Notes: generated by a model not told the origin, from the letters alone. A DNA stretch of 64,000 bases from Salegentibacter sp. Hel_I_6 (GCF_000745315.1 NZ_JQNQ01000001.1:3162001-3226000); one strand, 5' to 3'. Numbered from the stretch's first letter, positions 49,336 through 57,635 are shown. Made by a program: numbers and translations.

Positions 49336-51190
49336 GTGTGCCCAGCATGGGCATCTTTTCTTTCACCGAAAGGTAAAAGATTAATCTAAAGGGTGCAAGT
49401 CCCTTATGGGCGGGGGTGACGCCTTGAACCATTAGTAAGCCGCAAGGTTGCCAACTGCGAAGTTGGGACTGAAGGAAGCGGGACTACAAACCCTGGTACT
49501 GACGAACAGGAACCGGATATGAGGCTACAAGGTTGGATGAGCAAGCACATCATTGTGATGTCCTAAACATTTCTTTCGAAATGAATACCGAAATAGTAGA
49601 TCCGGCAGGAATCAGGGGAAAGAAGATGTTCTTACCTGGGGAGATCTCCATAGCCACGGAATGGCTTGATGGAGAAGTCAGCCGAAGTCATAGTAGCCGG
49701 CCACCTGATAAGCCGGTGAAGGACTGAACGATAATGGTCTTTAATGAACCTTGGAGTTATTTTATGTTACGGGATAGCCTTCCGGTAAAATAATAGCCTT
49801 CGATCAAGCGAGACAACAAATTTGTTTTAGTATTAATGATTAAAGAATTAACAAGTAAAAAGAACCTAAACCAAGCCTTCCGTCAGGTGTACCGAAACAA
49901 AGGGGCAGCAGGTATAGATAACGTTCAAATAACAGGACTCCAATCTATTCTAAAAGCTCACGGTAAACAATACGCCCGGCAGATAGAACGAGGGGAATAT
50001 CAGGTGTCTTCAGTACTGGGGGTTGAAATACCAAAAAGCAACGGGAAGAAACGTTTACTCGGTATTCCCACGGTTGTCGACAGGGTATTTCAGCAAGCAT
50101 TACATCAGGTTTTGCAACCAGTATTTGAGCCAGACTTCCAAAAGTACAGTTATGGGTTCAGACCAAACCGCAATGCCCATCAGGCCGTTGCACAGAGCCT
50201 TGAAAATATCAATTCTGGCTACCAAAACATCGTCGATATTGATTTAAAGAGCTTCTTTGATGAAGTGGCCCACGATGTCCTGTTAGACTTGATATTCAAA
50301 AAGGTAAAATGCCGGGCTACTTTAAAGTTATTGCGGTCATTTTTGAGAGCTCCGATACAAATTAACGGCAAGTTGCATAAACGCAGGAAAGGAGTCCCAC
50401 AAGGTTCTCCCTTAAGTCCTTTGCTCTCCAATATTCTGCTCAATGAGCTGGATAAAGAACTGGAAAGGCGTGGACATCGCTACGTGAGATATGCCGATGA
50501 TTTTAGTATTTACGTTCGAAGTAAACCCGCTGCGAAACGCGTAGGTAATAGTATCTACAAATTTCTGCGGGATAAACTCCAGCTTCCAATCAATAGGAAG
50601 AAAAGCGGAATACGTAAGCCTTTAACCTTTCAGGTACTGGGATTTGGTTTTGTGCCAACCTACAAGAAAGGAGAAAAGGCAAAGTATCAACTTGTGGCAG
50701 AAGCGTCAAAATGGGATACATTTAAGGCTAAACTTAAATATATTACCAAAAAGACCACTCCTGCAAGCTTTGAAGAACGTATCCACAGAATCAATTTATT
50801 GCTAAGGGGCTGGATAAACTACTTCAAACCGGCATCCATTCTAGGAAAGCTTAAAAAGCTGGAAGAATGGTTAAGGAATCGTTTACGATATTGCATTTGG
50901 CATCACTGGAAAAAGCCCGAACGAAAACGGAAAAACCTTATTCGGTTGGGAATTAATCCAGACCAGGCTTATGCCTGGAGTCGTACCCGAATGGGCGGCT
51001 GGGCAGTGGCTCAAAGTCCCATTCTGCGTACCACCATCACCGTAAAACGCTTAAAAATGAAAGGTTATGTTAGTCTAATCGAATACTACAATAGATGAGT
51101 TTCATTGTTGAACCGCCGTATGCGAGACCCGCACGTACGGTGGTGTGAGGGGTGCACTCCGTCATTTGATGACGGAGCCATCCACTCGAT
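49336..51190 (+). mobile_element. Group II intron with maturase, IIC-like
   Basis: The intron starts GTGTGCCCAGCATGGGCATC, a GUGYG-type 5' end. It has a structured 5' region of about 500 bases containing GGTGCAAGTCCCTTATGGGC and other conserved blocks, a maturase frame, and a domain V hairpin near 51109-51146 (GAACCGCCGTATGCGAGACC then CGCACGTACGG). The triad position reads CGC, as in IIC introns. Domain VI follows (CACTCCGTCATTTGATGACG), and the inferred 3' end is at 51190. The reverse transcriptase lacks an endonuclease domain. The boundaries are inferred from the exon reconstruction described under element F. Confidence 0.85.
49836..51098 (+). CDS. ltrA: Group II intron reverse transcriptase/maturase
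   Basis: The 420-residue protein carries the reverse transcriptase blocks NKGAAGIDNVQITGLQSILK, KRLLGIPTVVDRVFQQALHQ, KYSYGFRPNRNAHQAVAQSL, RKGVPQGSPLSPLLSNILLN and the catalytic YADD at residues 219-222. A maturase X/thumb domain follows (LRGWINYFKPASILGKLKKL). The C-terminus ends GYVSLIEYYNR with no HNH endonuclease zinc region, so the intron would home by using DNA ends or structured targets. Start ATG at 49836. All motifs are intact, so it may be active. It runs opposite to every other gene from 46.5 to 58.8 kb outside the IS. Confidence 0.95.
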   Translation: MIKELTSKKNLNQAFRQVYRNKGAAGIDNVQITGLQSILKAHGKQYARQIERGEYQVSSVLGVEIPKSNGKKRLLGIPTVVDRVFQQALHQVLQPVFEPDFQKYSYGFRPNRNAHQAVAQSLENINSGYQNIVDIDLKSFFDEVAHDVLLDLIFKKVKCRATLKLLRSFLRAPIQINGKLHKRRKGVPQGSPLSPLLSNILLNELDKELERRGHRYVRYADDFSIYVRSKPAAKRVGNSIYKFLRDKLQLPINRKKSGIRKPLTFQVLGFGFVPTYKKGEKAKYQLVAEASKWDTFKAKLKYITKKTTPASFEERIHRINLLLRGWINYFKPASILGKLKKLEEWLRNRLRYCIWHHWKKPERKRKNLIRLGINPDQAYAWSRTRMGGWAVAQSPILRTTITVKRLKMKGYVSLIEYYNR

Positions 51191-52182
51191 TATATGCTGG
51201 CAAATTTTTGAGTTAACACTTTCAAGGTTTCTTCATATTTTTTGCTATAAATAATTTGAGTTTTTAGAGGAGAAAGTAATAATCTAAATTCATCATTTAG
51301 CAAAATAATTATTCCACTTAAAAATGTATATTGATAAAAATCACCTAAAATGGACCAATATTTTCCTTGTCCTTGTTTTAGTAAGATTTCTTTATATTTT
51401 TCGAATCTTTTAAATTCAGCTTCTCTATGATGAAACCTCTCATAATAATCGCTGAAGTGAAATCCGGAATTGAAATCTGTTTCAATACAGAGGAAATATG
51501 GAATTTGTTTTCTTTGTACTATTTCTCTGTATTTTAATATTTTTTTAGTTATTTCATTATTAGAGAAATTCTCAACTTGTTGTAGTTTCTCTGATTTTAT
51601 GTTCAAAATGATTACGTCACTTATCAGTTGAGTATATTGACTTTTGCCTTTAATTATTACACGAAATTCTAGGTCAGAGTTATAATCTAAAATAGAATTT
51701 AGTTTAGGTTTTGCATTTATCCAGATTTGGATTTTTTGCTTTAAATCAATTTCATCTATTTCTTTAAAGTCTATATTTTCATTTTTGAATTTCAGAAATA
51801 ATATATAGTTGCTTTTAATTTCTGATAATATAATTTCTAGTTTATCTATGAATCGGATAGACTCATTATCTTGATAGCTACTCCCTAACCTATAAATTTC
51901 TCCAATTAATTTATTCCCTTTAAAATCTAGAGTTAAGTCAGGTGTTTTTACTCCAGATGAAATATTATGCTTCTTTTCATACTCAAGAGAAAAATTTAAA
52001 TCGTAAAATTCATTTATAAATTTGAGTTCAGACAGTAGTGAGATAAAATTGCTTCTATTATTCTCTTTATTAAATCTTCCTAAAATTCTAGTTGATAACT
52101 TTTCTTCAATCGTTTCCAGCTTTTCAATTATATAATCTGGATCTTTACCAAATGCAATACATTTTTCTCTATTTAATTTCAT
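51190..52182 (-). CDS. Uncharacterised 330-residue protein, possible nuclease-like
   Basis: The protein begins MKLNREKCIAFGKDPDYIIE and is rich in lysine, isoleucine and aromatic residues with no signal peptide. The segment SGVKTPDLTLDFKGNKLIGE followed by IY resembles the PD...E core of PD-(D/E)XK nucleases, but the last lysine of the motif is not in its usual place, so this is weak. A hydrophobic strand (FLSGIIILLNDEF) is near the C-terminus. I do not recognise the family. The gene is AT-rich, lies 5' of nothing related, and ends exactly at the group II intron. Its start is preceded by the repeat at 52261-52349. It looks like the gene of a mobile cassette. Confidence 0.7.
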   Translation of the reverse strand: MKLNREKCIAFGKDPDYIIEKLETIEEKLSTRILGRFNKENNRSNFISLLSELKFINEFYDLNFSLEYEKKHNISSGVKTPDLTLDFKGNKLIGEIYRLGSSYQDNESIRFIDKLEIILSEIKSNYILFLKFKNENIDFKEIDEIDLKQKIQIWINAKPKLNSILDYNSDLEFRVIIKGKSQYTQLISDVIILNIKSEKLQQVENFSNNEITKKILKYREIVQRKQIPYFLCIETDFNSGFHFSDYYERFHHREAEFKRFEKYKEILLKQGQGKYWSILGDFYQYTFLSGIIILLNDEFRLLLSPLKTQIIYSKKYEETLKVLTQKFASI

Positions 52183-52260
52183 AATTCGGTGAAATTTGCT
52201 TGCATATAACTACTTATACAGACCAATTTTTTAATAAAGCAACTACAAGGATATCTTTAG

Positions 52261-52349
52261 TTTTCCCAAATATAAATCAATCTAAAGCTTTAAAGCTGTG
52301 GAAAACCGTAAAAACCCTGCTATTTACCAACAGGTTTTTAACTTTTTAA
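52261..52349 (-). repeat. 85-bp cassette-leader repeat, copy 1
   Basis: The 29 bases at 52319-52347 are identical to 57549-57577, and neighbouring blocks (AAATATAAAT, CTGTGG, AAACCGTAA) also match at the same spacing. It lies about 80 bases before the start of the 330-residue gene on the minus strand, as copy 2 does for the gene at 56742-57398. Confidence 0.75.
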
Positions 52350-52497
52350 GTAAGAATATTGTTATTTGGCTTTAATCTTAGGAGTAAATTTTAAGGTAGA
52401 GTTCTATTTAGATGCAGTTGTAGTTTTCTTGGGTTCTTCCGTTAGCTTCCAAATTGGTGCGGCGGTGTAAAATATAACCACCAATTTCAATAACTTT
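52350..52497. other. Gap 3' of the nucleoside-hydrolase-like gene
   Basis: Together with the repeat above, this completes a gap of about 315 bp. I see no gene. A GGGTTCTTCCGTTAGC stretch near 52432 is not recognisable as an attC-like element. Confidence 0.4.
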
Positions 52498-53343
52498 TTA
52501 GTTGGAATAAAGATTAAAAAAATGTGGGGTGTCTCTAATATCTTCAAGCCCTAAGATCCAGCATACTTCGGCCAGGTCAGAGAAATCCAATCCGCCGGCT
52601 GAAATTGCCTCGTTATTGTAACGGCCGTCTTTCCCGTTGTATTTATTGGCCAGATCTGTGGCCAATTGCCATATTTCAATTAGTTCTGGATTATTAATTT
52701 TAGCTTTCCATTGGATATAATCAGGGTCTCGAAATCCCGGCGTTCCGTTCCCAACTTCATTACCATCGGGTATTTTGTGATAATTAGTATGCTTCTTAAC
52801 GAATTTAAGGCTTTCAGGCGAAGTAGATTCTTCATTCCAATTGCTATGCTGTACTAAATGAATACGCTGTTTTGTAGTTATTTCAGGAAATTCTTTTTGA
52901 ATAGCTTTTATCAGCTCTGCCGAAAAATCTGATTGGCCTGCATCTGCAATCCATATATTTCCTTCAGCTTTAAGCGTAGTTTTAGCAATCTCTTTAACTT
53001 TTTCCACTGCAGCTTTGGTATTGTTGTGGGCATCTGTCCAATTACTTCCAAAGGCAAGCTGAAACAAATCATTGGGCGGAACATATAAACCTTCCTGAAT
53101 TCCATATGCACCAGCTACTGCATGATACTTTATTTCTGAAAAATCAGCATCGGATAATAGGGTGGCAAAACCGGCAATAGTATGAAGATCGTCTACATCT
53201 GTTTTACAATCAAATTGTACTAATAACAGGTCTTCTTCAATATTAAAGTCCCCGGCTTGTGCGTCTGCCTTATCTTCGGTTTGACTGGTAAAAGACATCA
53301 TTAACATTATCAATGTGCTAAAAATTAGTGTTTTTGATTTCAT
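52498..53343 (-). CDS. Secreted nucleoside-hydrolase-like protein
   Basis: The 281-residue protein has a signal peptide (about residues 1-21, MSFTSQTEDKA) and near residue 40 the segment LLLVQFDCKTDVDDLHTIAG, which resembles the N-terminal DxDxxxDD calcium-binding loop of inosine-uridine nucleoside hydrolases and DUF1593 proteins. Later segments such as GNIWIADAGQSDFSAELIKA and GTPGFRDPDYIQWKAKINNP fit an alpha/beta enzyme. It may hydrolyse a nucleoside or glycoside outside the cytosol, but the family is only tentatively recognised and its similarity must be checked. It lies after the aldo/keto reductase pseudogene on the same strand. Confidence 0.55.
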   Translation of the reverse strand: MKSKTLIFSTLIMLMMSFTSQTEDKADAQAGDFNIEEDLLLVQFDCKTDVDDLHTIAGFATLLSDADFSEIKYHAVAGAYGIQEGLYVPPNDLFQLAFGSNWTDAHNNTKAAVEKVKEIAKTTLKAEGNIWIADAGQSDFSAELIKAIQKEFPEITTKQRIHLVQHSNWNEESTSPESLKFVKKHTNYHKIPDGNEVGNGTPGFRDPDYIQWKAKINNPELIEIWQLATDLANKYNGKDGRYNNEAISAGGLDFSDLAEVCWILGLEDIRDTPHFFNLYSN

Positions 53344-53431
53344 CGCTTATAGTTTATACGTTAGATTTAAGCAATCCTTTTTCTTAAACTTTGTCTGGCC
53401 AGATGTTGGGCAATTCTCCACTAAAACCCAT

Positions 53432-54226
53432 TTAAGGAAGCTTGTTTATTTTTTCCATTTCTGCTGGTGTTAGTTCAAAATCGAATAGCTCTATATTTTC
53501 TTGAATTCTTGCGGGCGATGTAGATTTTGGGATTACAATTACATCGTGTTGCATAATCCATCGCAAACAAACCTGGGAAACAGATTTATTATGTTTTTTG
53601 GCGATTGCTTCCAGGACTTTATTTTTAAACACCTTTCCTCTTGCCAAAGGAGACCAGGACTCCACGACTATATTTTGTTTTTTACAGTATGCTGTTAATT
53701 CCTCCTGCCAATAACCTGGATGAAATTCTATTTGATTAATTGCCGGAATAACATTGGCTGTTTGAAATAAAGCCTCTAAATGTTCCTGAAAAAAATTACT
53801 TACGCCTATAGATTTTATTTTGCCTTCAGCCTATAATTCTTCCATAGCCCGCCAGGTATCAGCATTGGTTTTTTGCCAGTTGTCGTAATTTTTAGCATTA
53901 GCGGGCCAGTGTATTAAATATAGATCAATGTAGTCTACATCAAGTCTTTTTAGGGATTTTTCGAATTCTTTTTTAGTAGACTCATAGCCTAAATTCTCCC
54001 GCCATAATTTAGTAGTTACAAAAATGTCTTCCCTTAAAGCTTTGCTGGCTTTTATTCCTTTTCCAACAGCTTCTTCATTTCCATATTTTGCCGCCGTATC
54101 TATTAGGGAATAGCCTTTAGAAATGGCCGCTGCCACCGATTCAATTCCCTCCTGATCTGTAGATTTGTAGGTTCCCAATCCTACTACCGGTATTTTATGG
54201 CCATCGTTTAAGCTTATTTTTCTCAT
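53432..54226 (-). pseudogene. Aldo/keto reductase gene with an in-frame amber codon
   Basis: Residues 1-131 (MRKISLNDGHKIPVVGLGTY ...) contain the AKR catalytic set: D43, Y48 in AAKYGNEEAVG, K73 in VTTKLW, and H106 in LYLIHWP. Codon 132 is TAG at 53833-53831. The frame then continues without a shift as AEGKIKSIGVSNFFQEHLEA, IPAINQIEFHPGYWQEELTA, and the C-terminal IPKSTSPARIQENIELFDFE to the natural stop. Homologues usually have tyrosine in the EELY position, so a TAT or TAC to TAG change is the simplest history. Total length would be 264 residues. The upstream half alone lacks much of the barrel, so the enzyme is probably inactive. Confidence 0.9.
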
Positions 54227-54349
54227 AATTCTTAAATCAGTTTTGTTCTCAAAAATCGAGATAAATGCTTCGTCCCTAATTTTTGGGATGCCTCGAAATC
54301 AAATTATATTCTTCAATAATAATGCTTCTTGAACTTGCTCCGAAGTTGT

Positions 54350-54850
54350 TTATAAAAACGAAACACCAAAACTCTTTGATAAAACCTTCTCAAGTTCCTC
54401 GAGCTCCAATTTTAATTCCTGATGTGAAGAGGATAATTCAGACTTATCTTTCCGAAGCAACTTTTTCAATTCAAGCGTTTTAAAGTGAAATGATTTGGAT
54501 TGAAGTTCAATTTGTAAGTTTGCAACATGTTTTTCAATAGCTAGCTTTTTTTGTTTAACTACCTCAATCACTTCAGTGGCCTTATCAAAACTCAACTCCT
54601 TTTTTTCTACAGATTTCAAAACTCCACACTCAAAATTTCTACAGGCTTTTGGTCTTTGAGAATAAATATTACAACCATTGCAGCCAAGTTCATTACAGGG
54701 TAGAAAAAACATTCCATTTTCACCCGTTTGTTCAATATCCATCAGATGTTTTACTGGTGCCAGCTCTTCATTATCGAGCTGTACAAAACCAATTAAAGTA
54801 CCATCACAACATAAACCACAAGCCAAACAGATATTTGTTGGTTCACCCAT
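54350..54850 (-). CDS. YkgJ family cysteine cluster protein
   Basis: The 166-residue protein begins MGEPTNICLACGLCCDGTLI and has a second cluster PCNELGCNGCNIYSQRPKAC then RNFECG. The spacing C-x-x-C-x-x-x-C-C and C-x-x-x-x-C-x-x-C...C is that of YkgJ/UPF0153 proteins, which are thought to bind zinc or an iron-sulfur cluster. The rest is a helical, charged region ending in a short coiled segment. It is cytosolic. No catalytic function is known. It follows the porin-like gene on the minus strand by about 360 bp and precedes the aldo/keto reductase pseudogene. Confidence 0.85.
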   Translation of the reverse strand: MGEPTNICLACGLCCDGTLIGFVQLDNEELAPVKHLMDIEQTGENGMFFLPCNELGCNGCNIYSQRPKACRNFECGVLKSVEKKELSFDKATEVIEVVKQKKLAIEKHVANLQIELQSKSFHFKTLELKKLLRKDKSELSSSHQELKLELEELEKVLSKSFGVSFL

Positions 54851-55002
54851 ATTTCCTGAATTTTAAGCTGTCTAATATAAATTGCTTTTTCATATCCGGC
54901 TAATGTAGTATAAACATAGCCGTTTACGCAGGTATAATTTCCGTATTTGTTCTTAATTGGATTTCTTTAGTGCTTAGTCCTGCAATAGTGGAAGAAATAT
55001 TT

Positions 55003-55123
55003 TACAACGATCTTAAGTTGCCGGCTAGGTATGGGGCCTTGGCGGCTTAAGGATTTTCTTTCCTGGTCTCTGACATTGCACTTTTTCGATAATCCCCATT
55101 AATTCTATAACTAACCGTAGAGG
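55003..55123 (-). repeat. attC-like element C
   Basis: The plus strand begins TTACAACGATCTTAAG-like sequence and contains the core TCTCTGACATTGCACTTTTT then CGATAATCCCC, matching A, B and D. Weak inverted arms surround it. It lies about 90 bases 3' of the porin-like gene. Confidence 0.5.
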
Positions 55124-55209
55124 ACGTCACAATACTGCCCACTCTAAAATGGAACAATTAAACTTGAATGGTTTTGCATTATCTAAACAATAAAATTTCA
55201 AGGCAGCAG

Positions 55210-55824
55210 CTATAGATAAAATTCCAGCCCTGTTGAAATAATTGAATTCGTAAGGCTTGAGTCTTGCCTTTTTATATCTCTGGAATATCTCGCTCCCAGG
55301 TAAATATCTTTTGTGATCTTATAATTTATTCCAAAGTCGAATGCCAGGGAGATACGTAAATCATTGTTTTCTTCCCCTTCAAAGCTTCCATAGTCTCCAC
55401 TCCCTTTGACTACCTTCGTACTGTTTTTAAAGATAAAACCGGCTTGTGGACCAGCTTCCAGATAAAAACTTTCAGAAAGTGAAAAGTCTAGTAAAACAGG
55501 AACATTGATTGCGTATTCATTGATGCGTATTTTAGAGATTTCCACTCTTTCAACTTGGGGATCATTTGCATAATTTAACTCAATATTCGTCTTCAAATCT
55601 GAACCCTGATAGCTAAAAAATATCTCTGGTTTTAAATTGAAGGTGTTACTAAGTTCAAATTTCCCGGTTCCTCCCAGATAAAATCCAGACTTATAACTAT
55701 AAATATCAGTAAAGTCTGAATGATATTTAGATAAATTGAACCCGCCTTTGATGCCGTATGCCGTTTGCGCATATAAAGTTTGAAACCCAATGAAAATTAG
55801 GATAAAGATGATTTTTAATCGCAT
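55210..55824 (-). CDS. Porin-family outer-membrane beta-barrel protein
   Basis: The 204-residue protein has a signal peptide (ending LYAQTAY, about residue 20), then AYGIKGGFNLSKYHSDFTDI, a typical first strand of the OMP_b-brl_2/PorT type. Alternating strands follow (GFYLGGTGKFELSNTFNLKP, FFSYQGSDLKTNIELNYAND), ending in the hydrophobic C-terminal TGLEFYL. It is an eight-stranded outer-membrane barrel by analogy. The role could be adhesion, stability or transport. An attC-like element lies 3' of the gene. Confidence 0.85.
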   Translation of the reverse strand: MRLKIIFILIFIGFQTLYAQTAYGIKGGFNLSKYHSDFTDIYSYKSGFYLGGTGKFELSNTFNLKPEIFFSYQGSDLKTNIELNYANDPQVERVEISKIRINEYAINVPVLLDFSLSESFYLEAGPQAGFIFKNSTKVVKGSGDYGSFEGEENNDLRISLAFDFGINYKITKDIYLGARYSRDIKRQDSSLTNSIISTGLEFYL

Positions 55825-55929
55825 GAATGATTTGAATTAAGATTAATGAATTAGGGGCGAAATTAAAAGAATAGTTTATCGTATCAAATAGATAATTAGA
55901 TTAATCTAAAAATTTAGCTTCAAAATTTT
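55825..55929. other. Gap between the porin gene and attC-like element D
   Basis: AT-rich with several TAGATTAATCTA-like palindromes (55896-55907). Probably the promoter region of the porin gene. No gene seen. Confidence 0.4.
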
Positions 55930-56070
55930 AAATAACGCTATCTAGCGGTTAGACTTATGAATAAGTTGATGGTGGGGACACTGATTGGGCGGCTTAACCT
56001 ATTATTACTTGGTTTCTAAAATTACACTTTTTCGGCAATACCCGATATTTGCGCCGTTGTTGTGTGTAGT
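55930..56070 (-). repeat. attC-like element D
   Basis: Contains the core TTTCTAAAATTACACTTTTT then CGGCAATACCCG and ends, plus strand, GCGCCGTTGTTGTGTGTAGT. The right end CGTTGT...GTG agrees with elements E and F. It lies 3 bases beyond the stop codon of the gene at 56074-56577. Confidence 0.6.
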
Positions 56071-56073
56071 GTT

Positions 56074-56577
56074 CTATTCAGATTCTAAATCGATAGTACT
56101 AATTTCTTTTTGTTTTTCAATTCGTTCTTTCGCATTGAATAAGAATCCAATAACTACGATTGCTATAATATTTATACTAATATATGTAAGATCAGGATTC
56201 GAATTATAAGACATTTTCCAATTAGTAATATCAAAGTCAATTGTGAATATTATGTCATTTGTCAAATCAATTTTTAACCCAGCTATTAATCCTGATACAT
56301 ATTTGAAACCGTAACCTAAAACTCCAAATCCAATTACTTGAAAAGCGTTATTTATTATTGATAGATTGATTCCTTGAATAAATCTTTTTTTGAATAAGAG
56401 GTAACCGCTATAAATACTAAAAAAGAATAGGACAAAGGCAATTATAAGAATTAATAATAGTGGACCATTTATTGATCCTATTGACAGTAATAATTTAATT
56501 GTATATCCAACTCCTATTAGTCCGCCGATTATTTGATATAAACTTAATATATATAGTTTTTTCCTAGTTTTATTCAT
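56074..56577 (-). CDS. Four-helix membrane protein of unknown function
   Basis: The 167-residue protein has about four hydrophobic segments (YILSLYQIIGGLIGVGYTIK, GPLLLILIIAFVLFFFSIYS, a GLIAGLKIDLTNDIIF region and TYISINIIAIVVIGFLFNA). It is very rich in isoleucine and codons are AT-rich. Charged ends suggest a cytosolic C-terminus (KERIEKQKEISTIDLESE). No family is recognised. It has attC-like element D directly at its 3' end and element E at its 5' side, the arrangement expected of a cassette gene. Confidence 0.65.
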   Translation of the reverse strand: MNKTRKKLYILSLYQIIGGLIGVGYTIKLLLSIGSINGPLLLILIIAFVLFFFSIYSGYLLFKKRFIQGINLSIINNAFQVIGFGVLGYGFKYVSGLIAGLKIDLTNDIIFTIDFDITNWKMSYNSNPDLTYISINIIAIVVIGFLFNAKERIEKQKEISTIDLESE

Positions 56578-56600
56578 TCATTTTTTGTGTTTAAACATTA

Positions 56601-56738
56601 CACACAACGGTTTCCGTTATCGCCAGTTGGCGGAGTAAGGAACGCGGATTTGTCGGCTTAGTATTGGTTTGTTGGTCAAGTTAATTATTTTCTTTCTAAC
56701 GGTGCCGCCTATTGGCGATTAACCGTCTTTGTTGTGAG
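56601..56738 (-). repeat. attC-like element E (best-formed copy)
   Basis: Strong imperfect inverted arms: CACAACGGTTTCCGTTATCG then CCAGTTGGCGG (56602-56632) pair with CCGCCTATTGGCGATTAACC then GTCTTTGTTGTG (56705-56736). The loop has CGGATTTGTCGGCTTAGTAT, as in element F. Total about 138 bp. It lies just 3' of the gene at 56742-57398, whose stop codon is 4 bases away. Confidence 0.7.
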
Positions 56739-56741
56739 CTG

Positions 56742-57398
56742 TTATATTAGTTTAATTGAGTTTTTGAAATCATTGAATTCTTTTATTGCTGTCTGATTTT
56801 GTTCTTGAGATTGATGTAGATTAAAATCATAATAGAAACCATTATGTTCTGCTTTAAGAACTTTTAATTCAACTTTTGTAGGTTTGTTCAAATCAATATG
56901 TTCAAAGGTATAAGTTGAGTCATATTCATATATTTTGCACCCTGAAATTGTATATGGATCATATCTTCTATTTATTTCAAAATCTTTTAAAATCATAGAT
57001 GTTCCATATGCAGACATTTCCATCACCTCTTCAAAATTTTCAAATTCCTCAAATTCTTCTTTAGGGGTGATATTTAGAGTAATAGTTGGTGAAAATGTAT
57101 TTTTAAATTCAGGTTTATCTTCAAAATATTTTGTGACTATTAGAATAGGTTCACCTATTTCATCATATACTTCGTCTTTTATTTCTTCAAAACCGTTGCC
57201 TAAAATTTGTTTGTTTTGGAGATTCTTGAAATCCTTAACTTTAATGAAACCCCAATCTTTTGGTTTGTAAAAAAGTATACCCAATTGTCTGTTTAAATAC
57301 AAATTTTCATTTGTAACGACAGCTTGAAATGGATCAACAACTACATGAGCTAATGCTAAACTAGAAAGTTGTAAAAATTGTCTTCTTCCTATTCCCAT
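56742..57398 (-). CDS. Unknown 218-residue exported protein with twin-arginine-like start
   Basis: The protein begins MGIGRRQFLQLSSLALAHVV, with an RRQFLQL segment resembling a Tat signal (S-R-R-x-F-L-K) though without the usual S before RR, followed by a hydrophobic helix. The mature part is mostly beta strands and acidic (EEFEEFENFEEVMEMS). The segment GRDAYTYSG-like patterns are not matched to any family I know. It is probably exported to the periplasm. Its gene lies between attC-like element E and a copy of the 85-bp repeat. Function unknown. Confidence 0.65.
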   Translation of the reverse strand: MGIGRRQFLQLSSLALAHVVVDPFQAVVTNENLYLNRQLGILFYKPKDWGFIKVKDFKNLQNKQILGNGFEEIKDEVYDEIGEPILIVTKYFEDKPEFKNTFSPTITLNITPKEEFEEFENFEEVMEMSAYGTSMILKDFEINRRYDPYTISGCKIYEYDSTYTFEHIDLNKPTKVELKVLKAEHNGFYYDFNLHQSQEQNQTAIKEFNDFKNSIKLI

Positions 57399-57492
57399 TT
57401 AATACGAAATCTTAAAAATATAATTGCTCCCAACTTCTTTTATCAAGTTGAAAATAAAGATTTAACTAAAAGCTTACCGAGATATTCTGAGC

Positions 57493-57577
57493 TTTTCAAA
57501 TATAAATTATTGTCAAGGCTTAAAACTGTGGGAAACCGTAATTTTTGGGCTATTTACCAACAGGTTTTTAACTTTTT
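57493..57577 (-). repeat. 85-bp cassette-leader repeat, copy 2
   Basis: Matches 52261-52349 as described there, including an identical 29-bp block (57549-57577). It lies about 95 bases before the start of the gene at 56742-57398, and 58 bases 3' of the P1 peptidase gene. Confidence 0.75.
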
Positions 57578-57635
57578 TATTAATACAATAGTGAGTTTTG
57601 CGGAAGAGTTGGTAATAATTAAAATAGCCTTAGTG

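Noticed and set aside
49533..49727. 64-codon frame upstream of the group II intron maturase
   Set aside because: It lies in the structured 5' RNA part of the intron (domains I-III) and its peptide (MDEQAHHCDVLNISFEMNTE...) has no known counterpart.
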